Shown here piece by piece: positions 37,480 through 45,193 of a DNA stretch of 52,993 nt. The DNA is from a virus. The position numbers were made by a program, and so were the translations under genes. The DNA lies in the IMG/VR virus record IMGVR_UViG_3300025083_000046, positions 1 through 52,993 of that record; one strand, written 5' to 3'. The stretch's first letter is position 1; the number at the start of each line of letters is the position of its first letter. The notes below the pieces were generated by a model. It saw only the letters and a program-made list of their open reading frames with translations. It was not told the DNA's origin and made no database searches.

Positions 37480-37860
37480 TTAATGTAAATCAATATCGTA
37501 CATATTATTTTTCAACCTTCTCTTGATGATATCTAGATCATGAATAGTAGTTGCTTTTCGTACATCTTTTGCTAAATTGTACACTGGCTTGGGTGCAGGG
37601 ATGCTTGCAAATATTTGCTCGTACTCTTCTGTATCAACCTTTATCATAGCATCATTAGATTTTATCAAGTCTTTATATCTATTGAGACCATTGATAACGG
37701 TAGCATGAGTACGATTAAACTCTTTAGCTATATTGTGATATGACATTCCTTGTTTACGCATAAATGTATATAGATACATACGCTTATTGTTTAAAGTTGC
37801 GTGTCGTTCTGGTGAATCAAGTTTGTCTCTTTGAATTATTTCTTTAATTAGTTCTGTCAT
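37480..37860 (-). CDS. DnaA domain IV-like HTH protein (second copy type)
   Basis: The 126-aa product contains a helix-turn-helix that follows the DnaA C-terminal domain: RMYLYTFMRKQGMSYHNIAK followed by EFNRTHATVINGLNRYK. The HATVINGLNRYK part (residues 52-63) matches the DnaA signature DHTTVLHAxxKI. There is no AAA+ domain, so it is a stand-alone DNA-binding domain. It probably binds a specific site such as a phage origin or operator, or competes with host DnaA. The start overlaps the upstream gene by 17 nt. A second, different DnaA-like protein is encoded at 46189. Confidence 0.7.
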   Translation of the reverse strand: MTELIKEIIQRDKLDSPERHATLNNKRMYLYTFMRKQGMSYHNIAKEFNRTHATVINGLNRYKDLIKSNDAMIKVDTEEYEQIFASIPAPKPVYNLAKDVRKATTIHDLDIIKRRLKNNMYDIDLH

Positions 37861-38176
37861 TTGATTTTAAATATTTATTTTCAAGTATTAAGTCTAGGTA
37901 ATCATCAGAGGCGATAAGGTTGAAGTCCATTAGATATGGCGATTCCTCCTCGCTATTATATATCTCAATGCTAAAGAAGATTGCCTCCTTCTTATTATGA
38001 ACAACGCCCCCATGTATCTGACTATCCATATCATTGTAGGGAATGTTTGGGAAGCACTCGTCAATAAGTCTAGCCACACTAAGAGATACTGATAGAGGAA
38101 CTTCTTTAAGTTTATCAATAAAGTTTTGATCCACCTCATAACTATTCACCTCTGTATATTTCTGTTCTGCACCCAT
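37844..38176 (-). CDS. hypothetical protein (110 aa)
   Basis: An acidic protein with a helical N-terminal half (EVDQNFIDKLKEVPLSVSLS) and a strand-rich middle (VHNKKEAIFFSIEIYNSEEE). No recognised motif or membrane span. It overlaps the VRR-NUC gene by 35 nt on one side and the DnaA-like gene by 17 nt on the other. Such tight overlaps support coding and co-translation in the replication operon. Confidence 0.6.
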   Translation of the reverse strand: MGAEQKYTEVNSYEVDQNFIDKLKEVPLSVSLSVARLIDECFPNIPYNDMDSQIHGGVVHNKKEAIFFSIEIYNSEEESPYLMDFNLIASDDYLDLILENKYLKSNDRTN

Positions 38177-38384
38177 GTTTTTCTAACTCTTTAATTCTAT
38201 ACTCTTGAAGTTTTGATACCTTTCCATTGGGTGTCTTTACTTCGCTAAAAAGAACTCCGGTGTTTGGTGGTATCGCAATGATGTCTGGTATCCCATTCTT
38301 ATTAGTGCGTACCAATTTGATTACATAGTATCCTTGATCCTCTAACTCTTTAATACGTTTGCTTTGTATCTGCTGCTCCGTCAT
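38142..38384 (-). CDS. VRR-NUC-type nuclease domain protein
   Basis: The 80-aa product is a minimal PD-(D/E)XK nuclease of the VRR-NUC type. It has NGIPDIIAIPP (P33-D34), then FSEVKTPNGKVSKLQEYRIK (E48, K50) and the family's closing helix with Q and Y. Stand-alone VRR-NUC proteins are common in phages beside helicases and primases, where they are thought to act as structure-specific or Holliday-junction-type nucleases in replication or recombination. The gene overlaps the upstream nuclease gene as ATGA. No extra domain is present. Confidence 0.85.
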   Translation of the reverse strand: MTEQQIQSKRIKELEDQGYYVIKLVRTNKNGIPDIIAIPPNTGVLFSEVKTPNGKVSKLQEYRIKELEKHGCRTEIYRGE

Positions 38385-38842
38385 AGCTTGTTTAATTTAT
38401 GTCTACTTAAAAAGTATCCCTTGCCATGTCCTAAGTCTTTTATGTTCTCATCTTTTATTAATGTTTCTTTTGATGCCCATCCTATAAAATCAACAATGTT
38501 ATTATCTACAACAGCTAATATATATATGTCTACATCTTTATTTATTTTTAACGTGCTTAAAAGATTCCCTTTTTTATGGCTTGTAGATTTGATGTCATAC
38601 CTATTATTATTTCGTGTAATACCATCGTAGCTGCCACTCCTAGGGCTTAATCCAAAATCAGGAAATAGATTGTTTGCTTTTGCAAAAGCATACTCTGCTT
38701 TGAACCCTTGTACATCTGCCTCTACTCCATCTTGGTTTCCAATCTTTGCATCTACCACACCATTAGATCTAGCAATTGAAGACCTAAGAGTTCCTATGTA
38801 TTTACATAAAGAAACTTCTTTATCATCTAGCCTAACCTTCAT
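38381..38842 (-). CDS. PD-(D/E)XK-like endonuclease (putative)
   Basis: The 153-aa product has an arrangement typical of restriction-endonuclease-fold enzymes. It has GFKAEYAFAKANNL (E50 in a helix), SYDGITRNNNRYDIKST (D73, then D83-x-K85) and a strand-helix tail with DVDIYILAVVDNNIVDFIGW. The D...DxK spacing fits the PD-(D/E)XK core. Its neighbours are a SNF2-like helicase upstream and a VRR-NUC gene downstream with an ATGA overlap. The likely role is processing of phage recombination or replication intermediates, or attack on host DNA. Specificity cannot be read from sequence. Confidence 0.65.
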   Translation of the reverse strand: MKVRLDDKEVSLCKYIGTLRSSIARSNGVVDAKIGNQDGVEADVQGFKAEYAFAKANNLFPDFGLSPRSGSYDGITRNNNRYDIKSTSHKKGNLLSTLKINKDVDIYILAVVDNNIVDFIGWASKETLIKDENIKDLGHGKGYFLSRHKLNKL

Positions 38843-38843
38843 A

Positions 38844-40076
38844 TTACAAATTTAAGAATTCTCGTTTAAAGTGTCTGACCGTATAGTTCTTCTTCTTAGA
38901 CACCGCCTTGTAAATGTCAGACTCAATCCCATCGATGGAGAATATCCAATACACTTGGTTGTGCAACCTATCCTTGGTACTCATCCTATCCCTTGCTTGC
39001 CAATAACTTGTGGCACTAAAGTCAATGTTAAAAAACACAAGGCAGTCGGCTTGGCGTAGTGATATACCCTCACGCCCAGAGACAATCTGTAGAGCAATGT
39101 TTTTATCGGTGGTGTTGAACTCTTCAAGATCCGTAGTGAGGTTATCCTTGTACACCTTCTTCAATACGTTCAGCTCCTCCTTGAACTTGTAGAAGATGCC
39201 AATCTTCTTGCCCTCAAACTTCTTCTTGATGAACTGACCCTTACTTAAATCCATCACCATTGAGTTACCACTCTCAAACTTTATAGTCCCGGAGTATATC
39301 TGATGTAGCTTAGACATCAGCTTCACTGCGGTGTCTGCAAGTATTACTTCCTCATTTCCTTCCACTACTAAGTCCTTCTTGAGTCTATTAGCTAGGTTAT
39401 AAGTCTCTCTACTCATAGCACAATGCAACACTGTCTCCTTGGTTTCTACCTTAAACCCTGCCTCCTTCTGACTATAGCTAATCATATAGGGTTGCATCAC
39501 ATCTAATATCTTTGTGCTTCCCCTAGAGTAATCATTAATCATGTGGCTACCTATCTTCCTTTGAAATACATTAACAAACTCAGAGGCAAACTTATAGAAG
39601 CTCTTGTGATGACTGAATGGATTCGTTCTTATGCTATACACCTGATGATACATCTGAGAGAAACTCTCAGGGGTAGGCGTACCTGACAAGAGGATAACCT
39701 TGGAGTTGCAATCTCTTACAATGTCTCTTACTTGCTTCGCTCTTTTGCTAGGCTTAGGGAATGCTCCCATCGTATGGGCCTCATCACATATCACCATATC
39801 CCAATTTAACTTAGGCAGTTTATGTAGGCTTTCGTAGTTGATGACATACAATGGGAAGCTAGGGTTGAGGTTGTCATAGTCTTCAATGATACTTTGCATA
39901 GCCTTCTTCTTGGTTATAAACAAAGCATTGACTGCTCCAACCTTATCCACTATGCCAAGACTCGTAAGCGTCTTTCCGGTACGCACCTCCATCGCTAGGT
40001 AAAGAAAGCCATGATTACTAATAACCTTTGCGCCTCTTTGTATTATGTCTTCTTGGTAATCTCTAAACTGTATCAT
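38844..40076 (-). CDS. SNF2/DEAD-like superfamily 2 helicase
   Basis: The 410-aa product has the SF2 helicase motifs: Q-motif-like FRDYQEDII; motif I MEVRTGKT (K35); motif II ICDEAH (D98-H101); motif III LLSGTPTPES (131 onward); and in the second half motif VI-like WQARDRMSTKD. The DEAH box with VRTGKT and the SGTP motif resemble small SNF2-type phage helicases. It probably remodels replication or recombination intermediates. The gene lies between a PP-loop enzyme (14-nt overlap) and a PD-(D/E)XK nuclease 1 nt downstream, so helicase and nuclease may work as a pair. Confidence 0.9.
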   Translation of the reverse strand: MIQFRDYQEDIIQRGAKVISNHGFLYLAMEVRTGKTLTSLGIVDKVGAVNALFITKKKAMQSIIEDYDNLNPSFPLYVINYESLHKLPKLNWDMVICDEAHTMGAFPKPSKRAKQVRDIVRDCNSKVILLSGTPTPESFSQMYHQVYSIRTNPFSHHKSFYKFASEFVNVFQRKIGSHMINDYSRGSTKILDVMQPYMISYSQKEAGFKVETKETVLHCAMSRETYNLANRLKKDLVVEGNEEVILADTAVKLMSKLHQIYSGTIKFESGNSMVMDLSKGQFIKKKFEGKKIGIFYKFKEELNVLKKVYKDNLTTDLEEFNTTDKNIALQIVSGREGISLRQADCLVFFNIDFSATSYWQARDRMSTKDRLHNQVYWIFSIDGIESDIYKAVSKKKNYTVRHFKREFLNL

Positions 40077-40950
40077 CGTCCCAATTTAATTCTAACTCAG
40101 TCTGTGACCTAGGAGACAGGTCGTTTACACCACACATACCATTGCAGTCAAACAGAGGTTCGACATTTCTTTCAGGCATATCATCTAAGCATTTGTTGTT
40201 AGGATACAATGGATGCTTCTTTAAGAAAACTAGATGGGCTTTTTTATCAGTCTTCATTTTTTCCTTTGCTTCATTTGACTGATCCTTTAGCATGGTGACA
40301 GGGCTTCCTCTTAACTCAGTAAGTTCATGCTCTAAGTCAGACATGACATCAAACTTTTCGGGAAAGTTCTTACGCATCTTCTGCCAATAACCTATACCTC
40401 CTTGAACACATCCTGTTGAAAAGCAATTGTTGTTTTTAAAACCTAGCTTATACATCTCAGGTATCTCAATGCCTGCTTCCTGAACTATATCAATGCACTT
40501 TTGTTTGTCATATCCAAGTAGAAGCAATGGGTATATGGGCTTTGCTCTATCATAATAGTTCTTGGTCATAGATAAGGCACGAGCGAACTCCTTCTTGTCG
40601 AACTCAAATCCAAACACTTGATGTTTAAAGTCATTCTTCTTCTCCCACTTCTGCCTAACCAACCTCTTTAAATGTGTAGAACATATTGCTCCAGTCGCTG
40701 TGTTCAGAGACTTGAACTTCCTCCATACATCAAATATGTTTCCATACTTATCACCTATCCCGGAGATAGTTTCAATAGGTAATCCATACCACTGCTCACA
40801 GTCCTCTTTAAATCTATAGGTGTCGGGGTGTTCATTCTTAGTATCAATCATAATAATTCTACAGTTATCAACACCATACATATCAATAGCAATCTTACAC
40901 GCTACCGCTGATGTTATACCACCACTCCACCATCCAATTATCTTTTCCAT
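40063..40950 (-). CDS. PAPS reductase-family PP-loop protein
   Basis: The 295-aa product starts with the PP-loop SGGITS (residues 9-14), which binds the phosphates of ATP or PAPS. It continues with MIDTKNEHPDTYRFKEDC as in the PAPS reductase/DndC family. Conserved-looking Cys residues occur in AICSTHLKR, NNCFSTGCVQGGIGYWQK and FDCNGMCGV. Phage members are not assimilatory sulphate reductases in any proven sense; some relatives work in sulphur-based nucleotide or tRNA modification, but no Dnd partners are seen here. It sits between the primase-helicase and the SNF2-like helicase, which hints at nucleic-acid modification. Confidence 0.85.
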   Translation of the reverse strand: MEKIIGWWSGGITSAVACKIAIDMYGVDNCRIIMIDTKNEHPDTYRFKEDCEQWYGLPIETISGIGDKYGNIFDVWRKFKSLNTATGAICSTHLKRLVRQKWEKKNDFKHQVFGFEFDKKEFARALSMTKNYYDRAKPIYPLLLLGYDKQKCIDIVQEAGIEIPEMYKLGFKNNNCFSTGCVQGGIGYWQKMRKNFPEKFDVMSDLEHELTELRGSPVTMLKDQSNEAKEKMKTDKKAHLVFLKKHPLYPNNKCLDDMPERNVEPLFDCNGMCGVNDLSPRSQTELELNWDDDTV

Positions 40951-40953
40951 ATT

Positions 40954-43380
40954 TTAAAATTCAAATTCATTAGTATCTTCAACACCTTTCTTACGAGTCT
41001 TTATCCAACGACCACTCATGTCACGCCCCTCTTCTGGAGCAAGTTTGGTGTGGTACATACAGTAAGCGTGAAGCCATTTGTAAAACTTGGTTCGACTCAC
41101 AGTCATCTTTGCCTTAGGTGCAAAGTCAGGATTGTCTTGAATGAAATCAAAGTACAAGTCCTGCTTCAATGTCCTAGTTCCTAGTGAGAAGTTTTTAAAC
41201 ACCTCGTTAGGCTCATTGCCATCCACCAATCCACACCACTCAATAAACTCATGACAAGTCTCAGCAGATAACTTACGGATACTAAGGTTTACAAAGGTAG
41301 ACTTTATCAATCCAGTGTCTAAATATCTACTCAAGCAACGGATCATGTAGTTATCAAACTGACACCACTCATTGTCATCCCATTCACCGAACATCAACTT
41401 ACCGAACTCATCCATCGGAGTGTACTCCTTGGTGTAGTATTGATTCAGCTCAAGCTCCCACTTACGTCTCTCAAAACTATTGCCAGCACCCTTGATAGCG
41501 TAGTTAGTTGTGATTGTAATCTTAGGAGACTTACCGAATGGTATCTTGATAGCATCCTTATTCTTCTTCTCAAGCGTTAACCCCTCCGTAACTACACTAA
41601 ACAACCTCTCGAAGTCAAAGTGCTTTCTAACGTCATCAAAGCATAGTATCTGAGTGTCTGCACTAACCAATTGATATGCAAAGCTACGCTCAAAGTTAAA
41701 TGACTTTCCATCTATGACCACTAACTTCTTCAGTTGAGAGAGTGCGTTCATAAACAATCCCTTACCTGTACCTCCTTCAGGGTGATCGCTTATCACCTCA
41801 TCGTTAAGAATTACAGCTGGGCAATATCCTAAATCTTTGTATGCGTGCATAAGAAATCCTATAGTAGACTCCATAGACTTTGCTCGCTCGTTATCAGATC
41901 CACAGATATTAAATACAAACTTTTCAAAGTCACATTTAACAATGTCACATATACTAAACACCCTATCAATCACATGGTCTTTCCAAACGTATCCACCCAA
42001 GTCTAGGTAGTCAATCATCTCTACTCCAGCCTTAGTCACCTTGACTGCTGCATTGCGATAGTAAAGGTATGCTGCATTCTTGGTGTCCTCAATGAAGAAC
42101 ACATCAATGCTACCTAGCAATGTCAAGAACTCTTCTCTAAAGTATCTAGTGTTGTCGGCAAAGTAATTGTACACCTGTACATCATCAAGCTCCAACAAGT
42201 ATTCCAATATGAAATCTTTTATATCCTTCTCAGATGTGTGGTCGATGAGGTTGTTAGTAACCTTAACGAACACATAGTTCTTACTACCTTCTGGATTGTA
42301 TTTGTAAAAGCCATTGTCCTCAAGGAACTTCTTGAAAGATATGTGAACAATTTTTATTACACCCCGGTCAGACTTTGTCCAGAACTTTTGATTGGATGTC
42401 TCTTCTTCGAGCCTACCAATGACAGCCTCAGCTACACCATCATCAACCGAAGAGTCTAGAAGTTGATGACGGATTTCTTTTTTTGATATACCCCTCCTCA
42501 TCTGAGACTTGACATTGTTTATCTTGTCCTCATCCTCATAGTACTTTGTACCAAACGCCTGAGTGTTTGCATACGCAGAATCAATCGTCCTTTTTATCTC
42601 TGCTGAATTAAAATCCTTTGTCGCATAATTTGCTAGCACATACTCAGTCAAGCTCTTGTTAACACCGAACTCATTCATAGCCATAGCCAACACATATACG
42701 TTGTGATTACGTTGGCCCTCCACCATAGGATACTTTTTCTCCCACCACTTTACTAAGATGTCTACAATCTTATTCTCATCTGTAATTGGAATGGTTGCTC
42801 GGTCTTTAAACTTTACCACCTCTTTGAAGTTGTCATCCTTAATCTCTGTCCATACACTTGACTGAGGATTGATATAAATTAAAGGATCGTAACTCTCGTA
42901 ACAAACTCGGCTAACATTCTTGCTCGTCTTGTCAAAGTGTTCAGAGTTAAAGTGTTCATCTAGTGCATTGAAATAATTTTTGTGGTTGTCTCCATCACTA
43001 GGTATCTTAACCAATACCTTGAGACCATTTCCAGATGGTGATATGAATATTGCATACACATAATTATCCTTACTGTAAAGCTCCTTCACCTCAAGTAAGT
43101 CCTTCTGCTTCTTGTAACCATCAAAGTCTAAGCATATCAATCCACTATGCTTCATCAATGAAGAGTCGGTTCTCTTGTTAAACTTTCCAGAGAAACATAT
43201 CGCTGGGAGCTGTTGCTTTAGTTCGTTTATAATGGTCTTATCCTTCTCCTTTCTGATCCTCTTAATTAAATCTTTGGATGATCCCTCTTTGATTCTTTCT
43301 AAGATAAATTCTACCTTCCTAAAGAATGGTTGCTCGGTAGATTTGATATCTCTGAATATAGTTATGTCGTTTTCTGTCAT
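40954..43380 (-). CDS. primase-helicase (BT4734/VirE-N-type primase plus SF3-like ATPase)
   Basis: The 808-aa product joins an N-terminal BT4734/VirE_N-like region with a C-terminal helicase. The first part (about 50-180) includes SGLICLDFDGYKKQKDLLEV and AIFISPSGNGLKVLVKIP, typical of Bacteroidetes primase-type proteins. A segment with WWEKKYPMVEGQRNHNVYVL follows. The ATPase has Walker A EGGTGKGLFMNAL (K540) and Walker B-like TQILCFDDVRKHF, then an ITTNYAIKGAGNSFERRKWE sensor/arginine region as in DUF5906-type helicases. It is the main replication enzyme in the window. The upstream gap holds direct repeats and a -7 element. No DNA polymerase gene accompanies it. Confidence 0.88.
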   Translation of the reverse strand: MTENDITIFRDIKSTEQPFFRKVEFILERIKEGSSKDLIKRIRKEKDKTIINELKQQLPAICFSGKFNKRTDSSLMKHSGLICLDFDGYKKQKDLLEVKELYSKDNYVYAIFISPSGNGLKVLVKIPSDGDNHKNYFNALDEHFNSEHFDKTSKNVSRVCYESYDPLIYINPQSSVWTEIKDDNFKEVVKFKDRATIPITDENKIVDILVKWWEKKYPMVEGQRNHNVYVLAMAMNEFGVNKSLTEYVLANYATKDFNSAEIKRTIDSAYANTQAFGTKYYEDEDKINNVKSQMRRGISKKEIRHQLLDSSVDDGVAEAVIGRLEEETSNQKFWTKSDRGVIKIVHISFKKFLEDNGFYKYNPEGSKNYVFVKVTNNLIDHTSEKDIKDFILEYLLELDDVQVYNYFADNTRYFREEFLTLLGSIDVFFIEDTKNAAYLYYRNAAVKVTKAGVEMIDYLDLGGYVWKDHVIDRVFSICDIVKCDFEKFVFNICGSDNERAKSMESTIGFLMHAYKDLGYCPAVILNDEVISDHPEGGTGKGLFMNALSQLKKLVVIDGKSFNFERSFAYQLVSADTQILCFDDVRKHFDFERLFSVVTEGLTLEKKNKDAIKIPFGKSPKITITTNYAIKGAGNSFERRKWELELNQYYTKEYTPMDEFGKLMFGEWDDNEWCQFDNYMIRCLSRYLDTGLIKSTFVNLSIRKLSAETCHEFIEWCGLVDGNEPNEVFKNFSLGTRTLKQDLYFDFIQDNPDFAPKAKMTVSRTKFYKWLHAYCMYHTKLAPEEGRDMSGRWIKTRKKGVEDTNEFEF

Positions 43381-43383
43381 TTT

Positions 43384-43453
43384 AATGTCAATTAAATGTC
43401 AATTATTTTTATTTAACTTATTGATTATCAATACTTATGTCGATTATGTCGAT
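43384..43453 (-). repeat. paired direct repeats and inverted repeat upstream of the primase-helicase
   Basis: Read on the + strand, AATGTCAATTA occurs twice in tandem (43384-43394, 43395-43405) and TATGTCGAT twice in tandem (43436-43444, 43445-43453). All four share ATGTC (GACAT on the coding strand). Between them lies TATTGATTATCAATA (43419-43433), an inverted repeat with 6-bp arms. The cluster lies between the -7 element and the ATG. It could be an operator or iteron-type origin site. Confidence 0.6.
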
Positions 43454-43480
43454 TTTATAGTCAGTTTCTAATAGAAAAAA

Positions 43481-43488
43481 CAAAACTA
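43481..43488 (-). promoter_or_regulatory. -7 element TAGTTTTG upstream of the primase-helicase
   Basis: CAAAACTA on the + strand is TAGTTTTG on the coding strand, an exact TAnnTTTG. It is about 100 nt before the ATG at 43380. No convincing -33 TTG is found 17-23 nt upstream. The same octamer occurs at 46612-46619. Confidence 0.5.
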
Positions 43489-43541
43489 TAAAAGTATAAT
43501 TTATATATAGTAATGATGAATGTTTTTTTGGCATAGATAAA

Positions 43542-43568
43542 GAGAGGGGACACCAAAAATCCCCTCTC
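43542..43568 (-). terminator. hairpin terminator downstream of the SSB-like gene
   Basis: A 9-bp perfect stem GAGAGGGGA/TCCCCTCTC (43542-43550 with 43560-43568) has a 9-nt loop, located 21 nt after the SSB-like stop. On the transcribed (-) strand it is followed by TTTATC, a weak T-tract. It separates the SSB/recombination genes from the primase operon. Confidence 0.7.
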
Positions 43569-43588
43569 ATGTATCACCTTCTGATTAA

Positions 43589-43879
43589 TTAGAAAGGCAA
43601 TTCATCCTTGTCTTCCTCGACTGTAGCACGTTGGTCTTGCTTCGGCTCAGGCTTCGGTTCTGACTTTGCATCTGGCTTGTAAGTATCAATGCTCACATGA
43701 TGGGTTTTACCATACTGATCCGCACCACCTTTCTTTGCACCCACATTTAACTTAGTGTACTTCTTACCGTTGTACTCAAAGATGTGTTCTTGTGGTATGT
43801 CTGTTAGACATAAACTTACTGATATCAAGTTATCAAAAACTTGCTTACCATTTCCTACGAAAATTTTATCTTCCGCCAT
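43589..43879 (-). CDS. SSB-like protein with acidic DELPF C-terminus
   Basis: The 96-aa product has a compact N-terminal domain (NGKQVFDNLISVSLCLTDIP, then FEYNGKKYTKLNVGAKKG and QYGKTHHVSIDTYKP), then a Pro/Lys/Glu linker, and ends in EEDKDELPF. The acidic tail closing in LPF mirrors the partner-binding tail of bacterial SSB (DDxPF). The body does not match canonical SSB length or sequence, so I call it SSB-like. Small proteins of this kind occur in Bacteroidetes phages and mobile elements. Its neighbours (annealing protein, exonuclease, primase-helicase) fit a single-strand DNA-binding role. Its leader can form a pseudoknot. Confidence 0.65.
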   Translation of the reverse strand: MAEDKIFVGNGKQVFDNLISVSLCLTDIPQEHIFEYNGKKYTKLNVGAKKGGADQYGKTHHVSIDTYKPDAKSEPKPEPKQDQRATVEEDKDELPF

Positions 43880-43901
43880 AAATTATAATTTAAAAAGTTG
43901 C

Positions 43902-43955
43902 CTCTGATTAAAGAAGCCTGCACCCTAGACAGAGGACACTCCAAGGAACAGGCTA
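43902..43955 (-). ncRNA. pseudoknot-capable leader of the SSB-like gene
   Basis: On the coding strand AGCCTG (43955-43950) pairs with CAGGCT (43921-43916), and CCTCTG (43936-43931) pairs with CAGAGG (43907-43902). The two 6-bp stems interleave in H-type topology with loops of 13, 9 and 8 nt, 22 nt before the SSB-like ATG. A cis-regulatory element is inferred. Chance pairing cannot be excluded. Confidence 0.45.
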
Positions 43956-43962
43956 TTATCTA

Positions 43963-44433
43963 TTAGTCTATTGTGAAATTAAACTTGTATCTAGACTCAG
44001 TATACTTTCCCTCATAGTTTAGCAAGAATGTATAGTCACCACTCTGTGATATTGCATCCTTAAATATAGGGTAGTCTTCCTCTGAGAATAGTATCTGACC
44101 TTTCTTGTAACAGAATCCACTAAGCACTGCAACATCTCCAGATGGTTGCTTGAGTTTGATTTCTTGGAAGGTACTACTTATCCAGCTCTCCTTTGACTTT
44201 CTGTTGTATGGGTAAATTGAAATGGTGTAAGACTTAGTCTGACCATCATGCTTCACAAAGAACCCACAGTCACTATTAGTTGTTGCTGAATTAGTAAACA
44301 CCCCGACCACATCAAAGTACTCAAAGGTTTCGTTTGTCTTGTCACCGAAGTCATCTACATAGTACTCGGTGTTCCATTGAGCATAGCTCACTCCTATCAT
44401 TGCTAATGCAATGCTTAAAAATAATTGTTTCAT
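43963..44433 (-). CDS. secreted (periplasmic) protein with signal peptide, unknown function
   Basis: The 156-aa product begins with a textbook Sec signal peptide (MKQLFLSIALAMIGVSYAQ), with cleavage probably after SYA (residue 18). There is no lipobox Cys, so a soluble periplasmic product is expected. The mature part is beta-rich with aromatic residues (DDFGDKTNETFEYFDVVGVF, YTISIYPYNRKSKESWISS) and two Cys (SDCGFF, SGFCYKK) that could form a disulphide. It resembles host-derived Bacteroidetes secreted proteins more than phage enzymes. It lies inside the replication/recombination operon, 4 nt after the exonuclease gene. A role such as superinfection exclusion is a guess. Confidence 0.75.
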   Translation of the reverse strand: MKQLFLSIALAMIGVSYAQWNTEYYVDDFGDKTNETFEYFDVVGVFTNSATTNSDCGFFVKHDGQTKSYTISIYPYNRKSKESWISSTFQEIKLKQPSGDVAVLSGFCYKKGQILFSEEDYPIFKDAISQSGDYTFLLNYEGKYTESRYKFNFTID

Positions 44434-44437
44434 AAGA

Positions 44438-45193
44438 TTAAATTAATTCTTGTTGAATAATAAAATGTTCAGGGTCATGGGTAGGACTTTCCCCCCAGAA
44501 TTTTTCATACTGATCCAAGGCGGTCATCACCTTTTCCCTTCCTCCCTGAATGAAGGTGTCAGTTGGTGGAAATATTCCAAGATTATGCGTCTGCTTATCA
44601 ACCACATAGAAGACCAATGGCTTACCAAATATTTGTTGGTAAATGTAGCACTGGCTGTCGTAGTTGTATCGCTTTGCGGATCGTGGAAAGTTTTGAATGT
44701 CACTCGTTGTTTTTAAATCAATTATAAAATCATCGGTGATGATGTCAGCCTTACCCTTCCACCATACTCCTCTGATTTTTTCTACTCCAGGTACTTCGTA
44801 AGTGTTACCCGGCTCATAAATGTCATCAAAGAATCTGATGTTAGACTTCATTGCCGACACCCATTCCATACACTCTTCTTGCTCCTTAGAAAGTAGTAAC
44901 ATCTCCTCAGAACTTTTCTCCACTGCCTCTTTGTATAGCTTTGTGTTGCGACTTGCAACGTCAAGTACCTCATAGAGTCCTGTCTTGTTTGGCTCAAGCA
45001 TTGCAGTGTGAAAGTATCTACCCAACAACATTGCCTTGGTCTGCTCAGTTGGTTTACCAAAATCCTTTGGGTTGTTCAACAACACATCAACATTGGAGTT
45101 GGATAAAAACTTACGTCCATACTCACCATAGTATTGGTCATCATTCTTCAGAACTTCCTTGACCTCTAGAAGCTCTTTCTCTGTGAATTGCAT
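44438..45193 (-). CDS. PDDEXK-type exonuclease, RecE/YqaJ-like, partner of annealing protein
   Basis: The 251-aa product shows the phage exonuclease pattern: GRYFHTAMLEP (H62 in a helix), then WWKGKADIITDDFIIDLKTT (D150, D159, K161) and a helix with YNYDSQCYIYQQIFG (conserved Q/Y). This is the PDDEXK exonuclease group used with single-strand annealing proteins (the RecE or lambda Exo role), resecting double-strand ends 5' to 3'. The start overlaps the stop of the Sak3-like gene (TAATG), so the two are translationally coupled, as expected for a two-component recombinase. Confidence 0.85.
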   Translation of the reverse strand: MQFTEKELLEVKEVLKNDDQYYGEYGRKFLSNSNVDVLLNNPKDFGKPTEQTKAMLLGRYFHTAMLEPNKTGLYEVLDVASRNTKLYKEAVEKSSEEMLLLSKEQEECMEWVSAMKSNIRFFDDIYEPGNTYEVPGVEKIRGVWWKGKADIITDDFIIDLKTTSDIQNFPRSAKRYNYDSQCYIYQQIFGKPLVFYVVDKQTHNLGIFPPTDTFIQGGREKVMTALDQYEKFWGESPTHDPEHFIIQQELI

